Below, piece by piece: positions 1 to 8,212 of a DNA stretch of 40,546 bases. Source of the stretch: Streptomyces mesophilus (GTDB taxonomy: Bacteria; Actinomycetota; Actinomycetes; Streptomycetales; Streptomycetaceae); the NCBI RefSeq assembly GCF_011044995.1, contig NZ_JAAKZW010000043.1, positions 1 to 40,546 on the forward strand, given 5' to 3'. How positions within the stretch are numbered: the stretch's first letter is position 1; every line of letters starts with the position of its first letter. Both the position numbers and the translations under genes were made by a program. Under the pieces are notes generated by a model. That model saw nothing but the letters and a program-made list of their open reading frames with translations, was not told the origin of the DNA and ran no database searches.

Positions 1-365
1 GCCAGTGGCCACGCGGCTGGGTGGCTCAGTGGCCCAGCGGCCCAGTGGCTGAGCCACTCAACCAGCCCGCGGCTGGGCGGCTCGGTGGCCCAGCGGCCCA
101 GTGGCTGAGCGGGGTCGGTGGCTCGGTGGCTGATCCACTCAACCAGCCAGTGGCCACGCGGCTGGGTGGCTCAGTGGCCCAGCGGCCCAGTGGCTGAGCC
201 ACTCAACCAGCCCGCGGCTGGGCGGCTCGGTGGCCCAGCGGCCCAGTGGCTGAGCCAGTCAGCCAGCCCGCGGCTGGGCGGCTCGGTGGCTCGGTGGCTC
301 AGCCAGCCAGCCAACCAGTGGCCGAGCGGCTCGGTGGCTCAGCCAGTCAGCCAGCCCGCGCCCGC
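1..365. repeat. Duplicated low-complexity repeat array
   Basis: Bases 1-110 recur without a difference that I can see at 146-255, a 145-bp period. Inside each copy are shorter degenerate units built from GGCTGGGCGGCTCGGTGGC, GGCCCAGCGGCCCAGTGGC and ACTCAACCAGCC. Many units contain small dyads such as GTGGC-TGA-GCCAC. The array runs off the left edge of the window and decays by about 365, just downstream of the methyltransferase stop. Reading frames cross it, but they only encode repetitive Trp/Gln/Pro/Ser strings and no SD-supported start is visible, so I treat it as non-coding. Confidence 0.85.
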
Positions 366-388
366 GCGGACCCGTCCGCCAAGCCCTG

Positions 389-1000
389 TCAGGTGCCGGC
401 CCGGTGGACGCTGACCGCATATCCGCCACCCTCGTAGGCGTCGCCGTCCCAGGTGGCGAACCGGCCGACGCGGGTGAGGCCGGCCGCGGCGCAGTACCCG
501 TCGTACTGCTCCACCGTGAGACCGGGCGGCACCGGCAGATGAGCGGCGTCCAGGCCGAAGCCCGCGACCAGGAGCCCGCCCAGGCGCAGCGCCGCGGCCA
601 GGCGCGCGGTCACCGCCGCCTCGGTCCCGGCGGCGAGCAGCGGGAAGACATTGCCCGCGGCGACCACGAGGTCGAAGTCCGCGGCGATGCCCAGCAGGGC
701 CGGGTCGAACGCGGCGAGATCGGTCCGCACCCACGTCAGCTCCGGCGCCTGCGCCCGCGCCACGTCGAGCATCGAGGCGTCGAGATCGATCCCGACGCAG
801 TCGTATCCGAGTTCCGCCAGCCGGATCGCGACGCGACCCGTTCCGCACCCGGCGTCGAGGACCCGCGCCCCGACCGGCACCAGGGCGGAGCAGAAGCGCG
901 CCTCGCCGTGCACGTCCTTTCCGCTCCGGGCCAGCGCCGCGAAACGTGCGGCGTACTCGTCCCCGGAGGTGCCTCCGGTCAGCTCCTGCCATCGATTCAT
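389..1000 (-). CDS. Class I SAM-dependent methyltransferase
   Basis: A 203-residue protein with the Rossmann SAM-binding motif VLDAGCGTG at about residues 47-55, then an acidic loop (VGIDLDASM) that would bind the SAM ribose. The rest looks like a Methyltransf_25-type domain. The substrate cannot be told. The ATG at 1000 is chosen because it overlaps the TGA of the upstream TetR gene by four bases (ATGA), so the two genes are probably translationally coupled. The frame is open further upstream but gives Arg-rich, non-homologous sequence. A repeat array lies directly after the stop, and no hairpin terminator is obvious. Confidence 0.85.
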   Translation of the reverse strand: MNRWQELTGGTSGDEYAARFAALARSGKDVHGEARFCSALVPVGARVLDAGCGTGRVAIRLAELGYDCVGIDLDASMLDVARAQAPELTWVRTDLAAFDPALLGIAADFDLVVAAGNVFPLLAAGTEAAVTARLAAALRLGGLLVAGFGLDAAHLPVPPGLTVEQYDGYCAAAGLTRVGRFATWDGDAYEGGGYAVSVHRAGT

Positions 1001-1791
1001 GAGAGCGACCGTACGCGTTCGGCGTCCTCGGCATCCGCCCGCCCGGCCCCGGAGCCGCGCGAGCGGCCCTGCCCGGTACGGCCGCGGCGGTGCGCCCCCG
1101 CGAGGCGCGCAGCCGCGCCGTCGAGCAGCGTCCCCAGGACGGTCGGGTAGGCGCTGCGGTTCATGCGCTCGGCCAACAGGGGCGCGGTCGCGGCGATGTG
1201 CGGGTGGGTCGTGCCGGGCAGGCGCGCGTACGTCGAGGTCCACATCTGCTCGTCCCTCTCGCGGGCCTCGTCCTTCAGGGCCAGCGCGCCCGCGTCGAGC
1301 GCGGCGAAGGCGAGGGCCAGGTCGATGAACGCGTGGTAGACCGCGACGGCGTCGGTGTCCGTGAAGCCGGCGCCGCGCAGGATGCCGAGGATCGTCTCGT
1401 CGACCTCGATCTCGCGGGGGCGGCCGGTGACCCGGCTCGCCGTGAGGACGGCCGCCTGCGGATGGGCGAGGTAGGAGGCGTGGATCGCCAGGCCCAGGGC
1501 GCGCAGGTCCGCGCGCCAGTCCCCCGTGGCCGCCCAGGTGTCCAGGGCCCGACCCATCAACTCCTCGCCGATCGCACGGGTCAGACCGTCGAGGCCGGCG
1601 AAGTAGCGGTACACGGTGCTGGGATCGGCGCCGAGCGCCGTGCCCAGGCGGCGGGCGGTCAGGCCCGCGCTGCCGTGCTCGTGCAGCATCCGCAGCGCCG
1701 TCTCGACGATGAGCGTCTCCGAGAGCACCTGGCCCTGCCGGGTGGGGCGCCGCCTGCGCCGCTCCGCCTCGGGAACCACCTTCTTCGCCAC
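997..1791 (-). CDS. TetR/AcrR family transcriptional regulator
   Basis: A 264-residue regulator. An N-terminal TetR helix-turn-helix covers about residues 25-70, with recognition-helix sequence ADPSTVYRYF, followed by an alpha-helical ligand-binding half. The C-terminal 40 residues are Arg/Gly-rich and look disordered. The start is GTG at 1791. The gene is divergent from the saccharopine dehydrogenase-like gene at 1911, and an AACG/CGTT dyad lies between them, so autoregulation and control of that neighbour is the natural guess. It is coupled to the methyltransferase downstream. The inducer is unknown. Confidence 0.88.
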   Translation of the reverse strand: MAKKVVPEAERRRRRPTRQGQVLSETLIVETALRMLHEHGSAGLTARRLGTALGADPSTVYRYFAGLDGLTRAIGEELMGRALDTWAATGDWRADLRALGLAIHASYLAHPQAAVLTASRVTGRPREIEVDETILGILRGAGFTDTDAVAVYHAFIDLALAFAALDAGALALKDEARERDEQMWTSTYARLPGTTHPHIAATAPLLAERMNRSAYPTVLGTLLDGAAARLAGAHRRGRTGQGRSRGSGAGRADAEDAERVRSLS

Positions 1792-1819
1792 CGCGAGCCC
1801 CTTCCCGACTCCTTATGCC

Positions 1820-1834
1820 AACGCTGTAGACGTT
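1820..1834. promoter_or_regulatory. Candidate TetR operator dyad
   Basis: AACGCTGTAGACGTT has inverted AACG/CGTT arms around seven bases. It sits 29 bp upstream of the TetR start and 76 bp upstream of the divergent oxidoreductase start, the expected place for a shared operator. The arms are short, so this is suggestive only. Confidence 0.4.
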
Positions 1835-1910
1835 AAGCCCTCCCGTGCCGTTGCATCAGGTCACCCCCGGGCGACCGCCACGGGGCGAGCTTTCGTCGAG
1901 AGGCAAGGTC

Positions 1911-3167
1911 ATGCGTGTACTCCTCGTGGGCGCGGGCGGCGTGGGCACCGCCGTCACCCGTATCGCGGCCCGGCGCGACTTCCTGACGCACATGGTGGTG
2001 GCGGACTACGACCTGTCCCGCGCCGAAGCGGCCGTCGCCGCGCTCGACGAGAAGCAGGGGCAGGGGCAGGAGCAAGGGCAGGGGCAGCAGGGCCGGTTCA
2101 GCGCACGCCGCCTCGACGCCTCGGATCAGGAAGCCGTACGACAGGTCCTCGCCGACGAGCGCTGCGACGTACTCCTGAACGCGACGGACCCGCGCTTCGT
2201 GATGCCGTTGTTCGACGCCGCGCTCGCCGCGGGCGCGCACTACATGGACATGGCCATGTCGCTGTCCGCTCCGCACGCCACCACCCCGTACGAGGACTGC
2301 GGGGTGAAGCTCGGCGACGAGCAGTTCGCGAAGGCCGCCGAGTGGGAGGCCGCGGGGCGCCTCGCGCTGGTCGGCATGGGCGTGGAGCCGGGCCTGTCGG
2401 ATGTCTTCGCCCGTTACGCGGCCGATCAACTCTTCGACGAGATCGAGGAGATCGGCGTACGCGACGGCGCCGACCTGACCGTCGAGGGCTACGACTTCGC
2501 CCCGTCCTTCAGCATCTGGACCACGATCGAGGAGTGCCTGAACCCGCCGGTCGTCTACGAGAAGGACCGCGGCTGGCACACCACCGCGCCCTTCAGCGAG
2601 CCGGAGGTCTTCGAGTTCCCCGAGGGCATCGGCCCGGTGGAGTGCGTGAACGTCGAGCACGAAGAGGTGCTCCTGATCCCCCGCTGGATCGACGCGCGCC
2701 GCGTGACGTTCAAGTACGGGCTCGGCGACGACTTCATCGCCAAGCTGAAGACCCTGCACGAGCTGGGCCTCGACTCCACCGCGAAGGTCACCGTGCCGGG
2801 CCCGGACGGTCCGGTCGCGGTCTCCCCGCGCGACGTGGTGGCGGCCTGTCTGCCGGATCCGGCGACTCTGGGCGACCGTATGAAGGGCAAGACCTGCGCG
2901 GGCACTTGGGTCAAGGGCACGAAGGACGGGGCGGCGCGCGAGGTGTATCTGTACCACGTCGTCGACAACGAGTGGTCGATGCGGGAGTACGGCTCCCAGG
3001 CCGTGGTCTGGCAGACCGCCGTCAACCCGGTCATCGCCCTCGAACTGCTCGCCGGCGGTGTCTGGAAGGGCTCGGGCGTGCTCGGCCCGGAGGCCCTGTC
3101 GCCTCAGCCGTTCCTGGACCTGCTCACCGCGTACGGTTCGCCGTGGGGGATGCGCGAGGAAATCTGA
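1911..3167 (+). CDS. Saccharopine dehydrogenase-like NAD(P)-dependent oxidoreductase
   Basis: A 418-residue protein opening with a dinucleotide-binding Rossmann motif (GAGGVG, residues 7-12), followed by a saccharopine dehydrogenase C-terminal-type domain with LVGMGVEPGLSD. The family acts on amino-acid-like substrates such as saccharopine or carboxynorspermidine; the substrate here is not evident. The ATG at 1911 is preferred over a start at 1845 because the Rossmann strand begins at once and GAGAGG lies just upstream. An odd Gln/Gly insert at residues 48-61 comes from a CAGGGG-type hexanucleotide run (2051-2093) between early Rossmann elements. The gene converges on the response regulator gene with a 15-bp gap. 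Control by the divergent TetR protein is plausible. Confidence 0.85.
   Translation: MRVLLVGAGGVGTAVTRIAARRDFLTHMVVADYDLSRAEAAVAALDEKQGQGQEQGQGQQGRFSARRLDASDQEAVRQVLADERCDVLLNATDPRFVMPLFDAALAAGAHYMDMAMSLSAPHATTPYEDCGVKLGDEQFAKAAEWEAAGRLALVGMGVEPGLSDVFARYAADQLFDEIEEIGVRDGADLTVEGYDFAPSFSIWTTIEECLNPPVVYEKDRGWHTTAPFSEPEVFEFPEGIGPVECVNVEHEEVLLIPRWIDARRVTFKYGLGDDFIAKLKTLHELGLDSTAKVTVPGPDGPVAVSPRDVVAACLPDPATLGDRMKGKTCAGTWVKGTKDGAAREVYLYHVVDNEWSMREYGSQAVVWQTAVNPVIALELLAGGVWKGSGVLGPEALSPQPFLDLLTAYGSPWGMREEI
2051..2093 (+). repeat. In-frame CAGGGG-type hexanucleotide microsatellite
   Basis: GCAGGGGCAGGGGCAGGAGC and following bases form a degenerate six-base repeat. It keeps the reading frame and encodes alternating Gln and Gly (QGQGQEQGQGQQG). 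Copy number could vary by slippage without breaking the gene. Confidence 0.75.
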
Positions 3168-3182
3168 GCACGACGGGGCGCC

Positions 3183-3878
3183 TCACCGCCTGACCCGCGC
3201 CACCTCGAGCCGGTACCCCATCCCCCGTATCGCATCGATCGTGCAGGACCCGCCCGCCTCCTGGAGCTTGTTGCGTACGCGGCGGACATGGACCGTGAGG
3301 GTGTTGCTGTCGAGCGTGTCCGTGCCCCACAGGGCCCGGGTCAGTTCCGCGCGCGGGACGACCCGGCCCACGTGCTCCATCAGATAGCGCAGAACCATGA
3401 ACTCCCGTACGGGAAGCCTGAGTCGGGTGCCGCGCACGTGTACGTGGAAGCCCTCCGGGTCCAGTTCGATGTCGCCGACCACCAAGGGCGCGGGCGCGCG
3501 GCCGAAGGACAGCAGCGGAATGATCTCCTCGGTGCGGTACGGGCGGGCCACGTAGGCCACCGCACCCGCCGCCAGCGCGGCGGTGGCCTCCACCGCACCG
3601 TCCGCACCGGCCGCGACCACCACCGGGACCGGGTGCAGCCGGGCGACGAGCGTCGTGACCCGCGCGCAGTCCACCACCGGCAGGGGTGCGCCGAGCAGCA
3701 GGGCGCGTGGGCGGCGCGCGCCGGCCTGGAGCAGGGCTTCGGCGCCGTCGTGGCAGACGACCGTCGCCACGCCCGCCGCCTCGAAGCGGGCGGCCGCCGC
3801 GGTGGCGAGCGCGGTGTCCGGGTCGGCGAGCAGCAGATCGGGCGGCCGGGTGCCGCCGGCGTGCGCATCGGGGGTCAC
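3183..3878 (-). CDS. Atypical OmpR-type response regulator lacking the phosphoacceptor Asp
   Basis: A 231-residue protein: a receiver-like domain (about 10-120) and an OmpR/PhoB winged helix (about 130-228; LRLPVREFMVLRYL, then DSNTLTVHVRRVRNKL and IRGMGYRL). The receiver is degenerate. The position normally LLLD reads LLLG, and the conserved KP after the fifth strand is RP (YVARPYR), so normal phosphorylation is unlikely. The GTG at 3878 is chosen for the strong GAAGGAGG just upstream. It lies 60 bp after pstB on the same strand with no hairpin between, so it may be the last gene of the pst operon. No sensor kinase is adjacent. It may act as a constitutive or ligand-controlled regulator of phosphate genes (inference). 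Confidence 0.85.
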   Translation of the reverse strand: MTPDAHAGGTRPPDLLLADPDTALATAAAARFEAAGVATVVCHDGAEALLQAGARRPRALLLGAPLPVVDCARVTTLVARLHPVPVVVAAGADGAVEATAALAAGAVAYVARPYRTEEIIPLLSFGRAPAPLVVGDIELDPEGFHVHVRGTRLRLPVREFMVLRYLMEHVGRVVPRAELTRALWGTDTLDSNTLTVHVRRVRNKLQEAGGSCTIDAIRGMGYRLEVARVRR

Positions 3879-3938
3879 GCGTGGTCCTCCTTCGGACGGG
3901 CCACGTACCGTGCTGGGAACGGCAGTTGAGCAGATCAC

Positions 3939-4817
3939 TCAGCCGAACCGGCCGGAGATGTAGTCCTCCGTGCGGTTGTCCGAGGGGTTGGAGAAGATCC
4001 GGGACGTCTCGTCGTACTCGATGAGCCTGCCGTGCCGCTCACCCTTGTCGTCGACATCGGCGGTGAAGAAGGCCGTGCGGTGCGAGACCCGCGCCGCCTG
4101 CTGCATGTTGTGGGTGACGACGATGATCGTGAACTCCTCGGCGAGCTTCTCCATCAGGTCCTCGATCTTCGCCGTGGCGATGGGGTCGAGGGCCGAGCAG
4201 GGCTCGTCCATCAGGATCACCTCCGGCTGCACCGCGATGGTGCGGGCGATGCAGAGCCGCTGCTGCTGGCCGCCGGAGAGCGCGAGCGCCGAGGTCTTCA
4301 GCTTGTCCTTGACCTCGTCCCAGAGGGCCGCGTGCGTGAGGGTCTCCTCGACGAGGTCGTCGAGGTTCCCCTTGAAGCCGCCCACGCGCGGGCCGTAGGC
4401 GATGTTGTCGTAGATGGACTTGGGGAACGGGTTGGGCTTCTGGAAGACCATGCCGATACGGCGGCGCACCTCGATCGGGTCGACCTCGCGGCCGTACAGG
4501 TCCTCGCTGTGGTAGTGGATCTTGCCGGCCACGCGGGCGTGCGGGATGAGGTCGTTCATCCGGTTGAAGCAGCGCAGGACGGTGGACTTGCCGCAGCCGG
4601 ACGGCCCGATCATCGCGGTGATCTGGCGGTGCCCGATGGAGAGGTTGACGTCGCGCACCGCCTCGTGGTCGCCGTAGAAGACCGAAAGGCCGCCCACCTC
4701 GAAGACCGCTCCGGCGAGCGGGCGTGCCTGGCGGTAGGAGACCTGTGGGGTGCGGGTGCCGCCGGGAGGGTCGGACGGAGGGGGCATGTCGGGCTCCAGA
4801 GAAGGCGTGGGAGACAT
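3939..4817 (-). CDS. pstB: Phosphate ABC transporter ATP-binding protein PstB
   Basis: A 292-residue ABC ATPase that powers phosphate import through PstA/PstC. It has Walker [10 protein letters not shown], a Q-loop in [11 protein letters not shown], signature LSGGQQQRL, Walker [13 protein letters not shown] and H-loop [21 protein letters not shown] and [14 protein letters not shown] are typical of PstB. A Pro-rich extension of about 35 residues precedes the ABC core. The ATG at 4817 has AGGTGG about eight bases upstream. GTG codons at 4826 and 4829 are alternatives, and 4826 would give a GTGA overlap with the pstA stop. It is the fourth gene of the pstSCAB operon, in membrane-associated complex with PstA/PstC. 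Confidence 0.97.
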   Translation of the reverse strand: MSPTPSLEPDMPPPSDPPGGTRTPQVSYRQARPLAGAVFEVGGLSVFYGDHEAVRDVNLSIGHRQITAMIGPSGCGKSTVLRCFNRMNDLIPHARVAGKIHYHSEDLYGREVDPIEVRRRIGMVFQKPNPFPKSIYDNIAYGPRVGGFKGNLDDLVEETLTHAALWDEVKDKLKTSALALSGGQQQRLCIARTIAVQPEVILMDEPCSALDPIATAKIEDLMEKLAEEFTIIVVTHNMQQAARVSHRTAFFTADVDDKGERHGRLIEYDETSRIFSNPSDNRTEDYISGRFG

Positions 4818-4822
4818 GGCGC

Positions 4823-5725
4823 TCACCACCTGCGGGCGTAGCGGTTGCGCAGCCAGATGGCCAGGGAGTTCATGGCGAGCAGGATGACCAGGAGGATCAC
4901 GATCGCGGCGGAGGCGAGCGAGACGAACTCGGCGCGCGACTGGCTGATCCAGTTGAAGATCTGGATCGGCAGGACCGTGAACTGGCTCTGCACTCCGGTG
5001 GGGTTGAAGGTGATGAAGGTCAGCCCGCCGAGCAGCAGCAGGGGTGCCGCCTCACCGATCGCCCGTGACAGGGCCAGGATCGAGCCGGTCGCCATGCCGG
5101 GTACGGCCGCGGGCAGCACCTGAAGCCGGATCGTCTGCCACTGGGTGGCGCCGAGCGCGAGGGAGGCCTGGCGGATGGACTGCGGTACGGCCCGGATCGC
5201 CTCGCGCGAGGCGATGATCACGATGGGCAGGACGAGCAGCGAGAGCGTCAGGGACGCGGTGAGGACGGTCTGGCCGAAGCCAAGACCCCGGGAGATCACG
5301 CCGAGTCCGAGGATGCCGTAGACGATCGACGGCACGGCGGCGAGGTTCTGGATGTTGATCTCGATGAGCTTGTTCCACCAGCGCTCCGGATCGGCGTACT
5401 CCTCGAGGTAGATCGCCGCGAGGATGCCGGTCGGCAGGCAGTAGAGCGCGGTGAACGCGATCACCCAGATCGTGCCCATGATGGCCGACTGGGCGCCGGC
5501 GTTGGTGGGGTCGATGATGTCGGGGAAGTTCGTCCAGATACGGGAGTCCAGGCGTGGCCACGCCTCGTAGACCACGTAGATCAGCAGGCCGGCGAGGAAG
5601 ATCACGCCGACCGCGAGCGAGGTCCACAGGCTCAGGCGGAAGAACCGTTCGCGCCACGGTGTGCCGCGGCCCTTGAGGCGCGGGACCCCGGGTGGGGCGT
5701 CGTGCTCGAGGACGGAGGAGGCCAT
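4823..5725 (-). CDS. pstA: Phosphate ABC transporter permease PstA
   Basis: A 300-residue inner-membrane permease of the MetI-like fold. A hydrophobic segment at about 30-52 is followed by the multi-helix BPD_transp_1 domain, with [30 protein letters not shown] PstA sequence and the EAA-like loop near the C-terminal half ([16 protein letters not shown]). It forms the phosphate channel with PstC. The ATG at 5725 shares its A with the pstC stop (TGATG), and GAGGAG lies upstream. A much longer open frame continues into pstC but encodes Arg-rich shadow sequence. No frameshift is seen. Confidence 0.96.
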   Translation of the reverse strand: MASSVLEHDAPPGVPRLKGRGTPWRERFFRLSLWTSLAVGVIFLAGLLIYVVYEAWPRLDSRIWTNFPDIIDPTNAGAQSAIMGTIWVIAFTALYCLPTGILAAIYLEEYADPERWWNKLIEINIQNLAAVPSIVYGILGLGVISRGLGFGQTVLTASLTLSLLVLPIVIIASREAIRAVPQSIRQASLALGATQWQTIRLQVLPAAVPGMATGSILALSRAIGEAAPLLLLGGLTFITFNPTGVQSQFTVLPIQIFNWISQSRAEFVSLASAAIVILLVILLAMNSLAIWLRNRYARRW

Positions 5726-6675
5726 CACTCGTACACCTCCCGGTACTTGCGGACGAGACGGATGCTGATCAGGTTCATCACCAGCGTCATCACGAAGAGC
5801 AGCGAGCCCACCGCGAAGATGGTCTTGTAGCCGGTCGAGCCGACCGGGACGTCGCCGATGCCGGCGGCCGCGATGAAGGCGGTCATGGTCTGCATGCCTT
5901 CGAGGGGGTTCCAGGAGAGCTGGGGCCGCAGTCCCGCGGCGATCGCGACGATCATCGTCTCGCCGATGGCGCGCGAGATCCCGAGGACGACCGCGGCCAC
6001 GATCCCGGACAGGGCCGCCGGGAAGACGACCCGCGTGGAGACCTGCATCCGCGAGGAGCCGAGCGCGAAGGCGCCGTCGCGCAGGGCGTGCGGCACCGCG
6101 GCCATCGCGTCCTCGGAGAGCGAGGCGACCGTCGGGATGATCATGATGCCCATGACGAAGCCGGCCGAGAGGGCGTTGAAGATCTGCGGGGGCTGGTCGA
6201 ACCACCAGTTGTCGCGCAGGAAGGGGGTGATCGCCTTCAGCGCGAAGAAGCCGTAGACGACGGTCGGGATACCGGCGAGCACTTCGAGGACCGGCTTGAA
6301 GACCGTCCGCGTACGGGAACTCGCGTACTCGCTGAGGTAGATCGCCGCACCGAGCCCCAGCGGCACGGCCACGACCAGCGCGATCAGGGTGATGAGCAGG
6401 GTCGCGCCGACCAGCGGGAGCACCCCGAACTCGGGCGGGTTGAACAGGGCCGACCACTCGGTGCCGGTGAGGAACTCACCGAGGCCGACCTCGCCGAAGA
6501 AGTCGCTGGTCGGCGGTACGAGCGCGATCACGATCCCGACGGTGGTCAGGACCGAGACGAGCGCGGCGGCCACCAGGAGGACCTTGATGACCTTCTCGCC
6601 GTAGCGCGGCTGGGACCGCTTCAGGAAGCCGGGGCTTCCCGAAGCGGACCGCGGCCTCTGCTGAGGGACGCTCAT
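5725..6675 (-). CDS. pstC: Phosphate ABC transporter permease PstC
   Basis: A 316-residue inner-membrane permease. After a short basic N-terminus, a membrane helix (about 30-52) is followed by the permease core, with LSEYASSRTRTVFKPVLEVLAGIPTVVYGFFAL, the family hallmark near the third helix, and the EAA-type loop GISRAIGETM. It pairs with PstA. The ATG at 6675 overlaps the pstS TGA by four bases (ATGA), indicating coupled translation. The length is normal for the family. Confidence 0.96.
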   Translation of the reverse strand: MSVPQQRPRSASGSPGFLKRSQPRYGEKVIKVLLVAAALVSVLTTVGIVIALVPPTSDFFGEVGLGEFLTGTEWSALFNPPEFGVLPLVGATLLITLIALVVAVPLGLGAAIYLSEYASSRTRTVFKPVLEVLAGIPTVVYGFFALKAITPFLRDNWWFDQPPQIFNALSAGFVMGIMIIPTVASLSEDAMAAVPHALRDGAFALGSSRMQVSTRVVFPAALSGIVAAVVLGISRAIGETMIVAIAAGLRPQLSWNPLEGMQTMTAFIAAAGIGDVPVGSTGYKTIFAVGSLLFVMTLVMNLISIRLVRKYREVYE

Positions 6676-7658
6676 GACTTCTGCTGTTCACGCAGCTTGT
6701 CGAGCGCCGCCTTCAGCTGGGTCTCCTGTTCTGTGTTCAGCGGGACGAAGAGGGCCTTCTCGGCGATCTCGGCGTGCTTCTCGACGTAGAACTCGACGAA
6801 CGCCTCGACCTCCGGCTTGTCGAGCGAGCTGGCCTTCGGGTAGATGAACAGCGGCCGGGACAGCGGCTTGTACGTGCCGTCCTGGACGGTCTCGGTGGTG
6901 GGCTCGACACAGCCGTCACCGCCGTCGACCTGCACCAGCTTCAGCTTGTCCTTGTTCTCCTCGTAGTAGGAGAGGCCGAAGTAGCCGAGGCCGCCCTTGG
7001 AGCCGGAGACGCCCTGGATGATGACGTTGTCGTCCTCGCTCGGCGAGTAGTCGGTGCGCGACGCGCCGTCCTCGCCGTTGATCGCCTCGGTGAAGTACTC
7101 GAAGGTGCCCGAGTCCGTGCCGGGTCCGTAGAGTTCGAGCTTCTCGTCGGGGAACTTCGAGTCGACCTGGTTCCAGTTGTTCACCTTCGACTTGGGCTCC
7201 CAGATCTTCTTGAGCTGGTCGACGGTGAGGCACTCGGCCCAGTCGTTCTCCTTGCTGACCACGACGGAGAGGCCGTCGTTGGCGACCTGGAACTCCTCGA
7301 ACCCGATCTTCTTTCCGTCGCAGACGGACTTCTCCTCGTCCTTGATGGGACGGGAGGCGTCGGAGATATCGGTCTCGCCGGCGCAGAACTTCTCGAAGCC
7401 GCCACCGGTGCCCGAGGTGCCGACGGTGACCTTGACCCCGGAGTTCTCGGCCTGGAAGAGCTGGGCGGCGGCGGAGGACAGCGGGGCGACGGTGGACGAG
7501 CCGTCGATGCGGATATTGCCCTTCAGGGCGCCGTCCTTGCCGTCGCCGCCGCCACCGCCTCCGGCGTCCTCTCCGCCACAGGCGGTCGCGGCGAGCAGTA
7601 CGGCGGCGGTGAGGGCCAGCGGAGTCCTGGCCCGGCGCAGCGCAGTGGAAGTGTTCAC
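6672..7658 (-). CDS. pstS: Phosphate-binding lipoprotein PstS
   Basis: A 328-residue periplasmic-type binding protein that captures phosphate outside the membrane for PstCAB. The N-terminus is a lipoprotein signal with lipobox LAATAC and Cys near residue 27, followed by a Gly/Asp linker. Phosphate-binding signatures include [11 protein letters not shown] near the start of the mature domain, [24 protein letters not shown], and the later loop [12 protein letters not shown]. The start is GTG at 7658 with a weak GAGGG upstream. Expression is probably PhoP-controlled, since four 11-bp units of PHO-box type lie 101-144 bp upstream. It leads the pstSCAB operon. Confidence 0.97.
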   Translation of the reverse strand: MNTSTALRRARTPLALTAAVLLAATACGGEDAGGGGGGDGKDGALKGNIRIDGSSTVAPLSSAAAQLFQAENSGVKVTVGTSGTGGGFEKFCAGETDISDASRPIKDEEKSVCDGKKIGFEEFQVANDGLSVVVSKENDWAECLTVDQLKKIWEPKSKVNNWNQVDSKFPDEKLELYGPGTDSGTFEYFTEAINGEDGASRTDYSPSEDDNVIIQGVSGSKGGLGYFGLSYYEENKDKLKLVQVDGGDGCVEPTTETVQDGTYKPLSRPLFIYPKASSLDKPEVEAFVEFYVEKHAEIAEKALFVPLNTEQETQLKAALDKLREQQKS

Positions 7659-7758
7659 GAGTAACGACCCTCGCGTCGGCCGGGCAGCCGCCCGGCGGCG
7701 TGGACCGGCGCCCCTGTGGGGGTGGGCTCGCGGTCAGGACACCATGGATGGAAGTCCT

Positions 7759-7802
7759 CGGCGGTGAACGCGCGGTGTACGCGGGCGCGGAAGGATATGA
7801 AC
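7759..7802 (-). promoter_or_regulatory. PHO box (PhoP direct-repeat units) upstream of pstS
   Basis: Read on the minus strand, four consecutive 11-mers are GTTCATATCCT, TCCGCGCCCGC, GTACACCGCGC and GTTCACCGCCG. Units 1, 3 and 4 match the Streptomyces PhoP direct-repeat consensus GTTCACC, in exact 11-bp register. Unit 2 is degenerate. A further GTTCACGCC at 7835-7843 is out of register. The location in front of pstS matches the known regulation of pst by PhoP. Confidence 0.75.
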
Positions 7803-7888
7803 GCGGGCGCTCGAATGGCGAGCTGGATCTCGTAGGCGTGAACTGCCTTGATAAGCGGGGAAGTTGGGGCGTCAGGGGCACAGGACAA

Positions 7889-7923
7889 GCGCGCCGGTGC
7901 ACCCCCGCGGGGCACCGGCGCGC
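7889..7923 (-). terminator. Terminator hairpin after the EF-hand gene
   Basis: GCGCGCCGGTGC and GCACCGGCGCGC form a perfect 12-bp stem around an 11-base loop. It starts eight bases past the EF-hand stop codon and separates that gene from the pstS promoter region. There is no U-tract, as is usual in Streptomyces. Confidence 0.8.
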
Positions 7924-7931
7924 GAGGTGCC

Positions 7932-8147
7932 TCAGGCCTTGTTGAGGTGGCCCCAGAACTCGTCGAAGGAGAGCTTCTTGTCGCCGTCGATGTCCTTGGC
8001 GTTGATGACGGCCTGGGCGACCGACTCGGTGACGTTCCAGTCGCCGCCCTGAGCGAGCGCCCTCTTGAACTCCGCGGCGGTGATCAGACCGTCACCATCC
8101 GAGTCGATCCGGTCGAACTGCGCGCGTGCCGCCTCGATGTCGGCCAT
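7932..8147 (-). CDS. Small EF-hand calcium-binding protein
   Basis: A 71-residue cytosolic acidic protein with two EF-hand loops: residues 15-26 (DSDGDGLITAAE) and 52-63 (DIDGDKKLSFDE). Both have Asp at positions 1, 3 and 5 and Glu at 12, so both should bind Ca2+. It resembles the CabC-type small calmodulin-like proteins of Streptomyces, which have been linked to sporulation and aerial growth; the precise orthology is not certain. The ATG at 8147 is preferred because AAGGGG lies nine bases upstream; a GTG at 8156 would sit too close to it. It is monocistronic, with its own terminator and a repeated ACCCGGTCA motif in the promoter region. Confidence 0.9.
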   Translation of the reverse strand: MADIEAARAQFDRIDSDGDGLITAAEFKRALAQGGDWNVTESVAQAVINAKDIDGDKKLSFDEFWGHLNKA

Positions 8148-8173
8148 GCCTTCCACCCCTTCTTGGTGCTGAA

Positions 8174-8202
8174 CTGACCCGGTCAGATTAACTACCCGGT
8201 CA
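8174..8202. promoter_or_regulatory. Repeated ACCCGGTCA motif and dyad upstream of the EF-hand gene
   Basis: ACCCGGTCA occurs at 8177-8185 and again at 8194-8202, 17 bp apart. The first copy lies within the perfect dyad CTGACC-C-GGTCAG (8174-8186). The element sits 27-55 bp upstream of the EF-hand start and just beyond the merR-family stop, so it is placed like an operator for a repressor of the EF-hand gene. Confidence 0.5.
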
Positions 8203-8212
8203 TACGTCCCCG

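Noticed and set aside
1..365. CRISPR array
   Set aside because: No regular repeat-spacer alternation; the spacers would be the same repeat family, and no cas genes are near.
118..437. Open frames across the left repeat array
   Set aside because: Only repeat-encoded Trp/Pro/Gln/Ser strings, and no SD at the starts.
4823..6457. Long frame that would make pstA 544 residues
   Set aside because: The upstream half is an Arg-rich antisense-like shadow of pstC; the ATG at 5725 has SD and operon spacing.
7655..7915. 86-codon frame upstream of pstS on the minus strand
   Set aside because: It crosses the PHO box and the EF-hand terminator and has no SD or family features.
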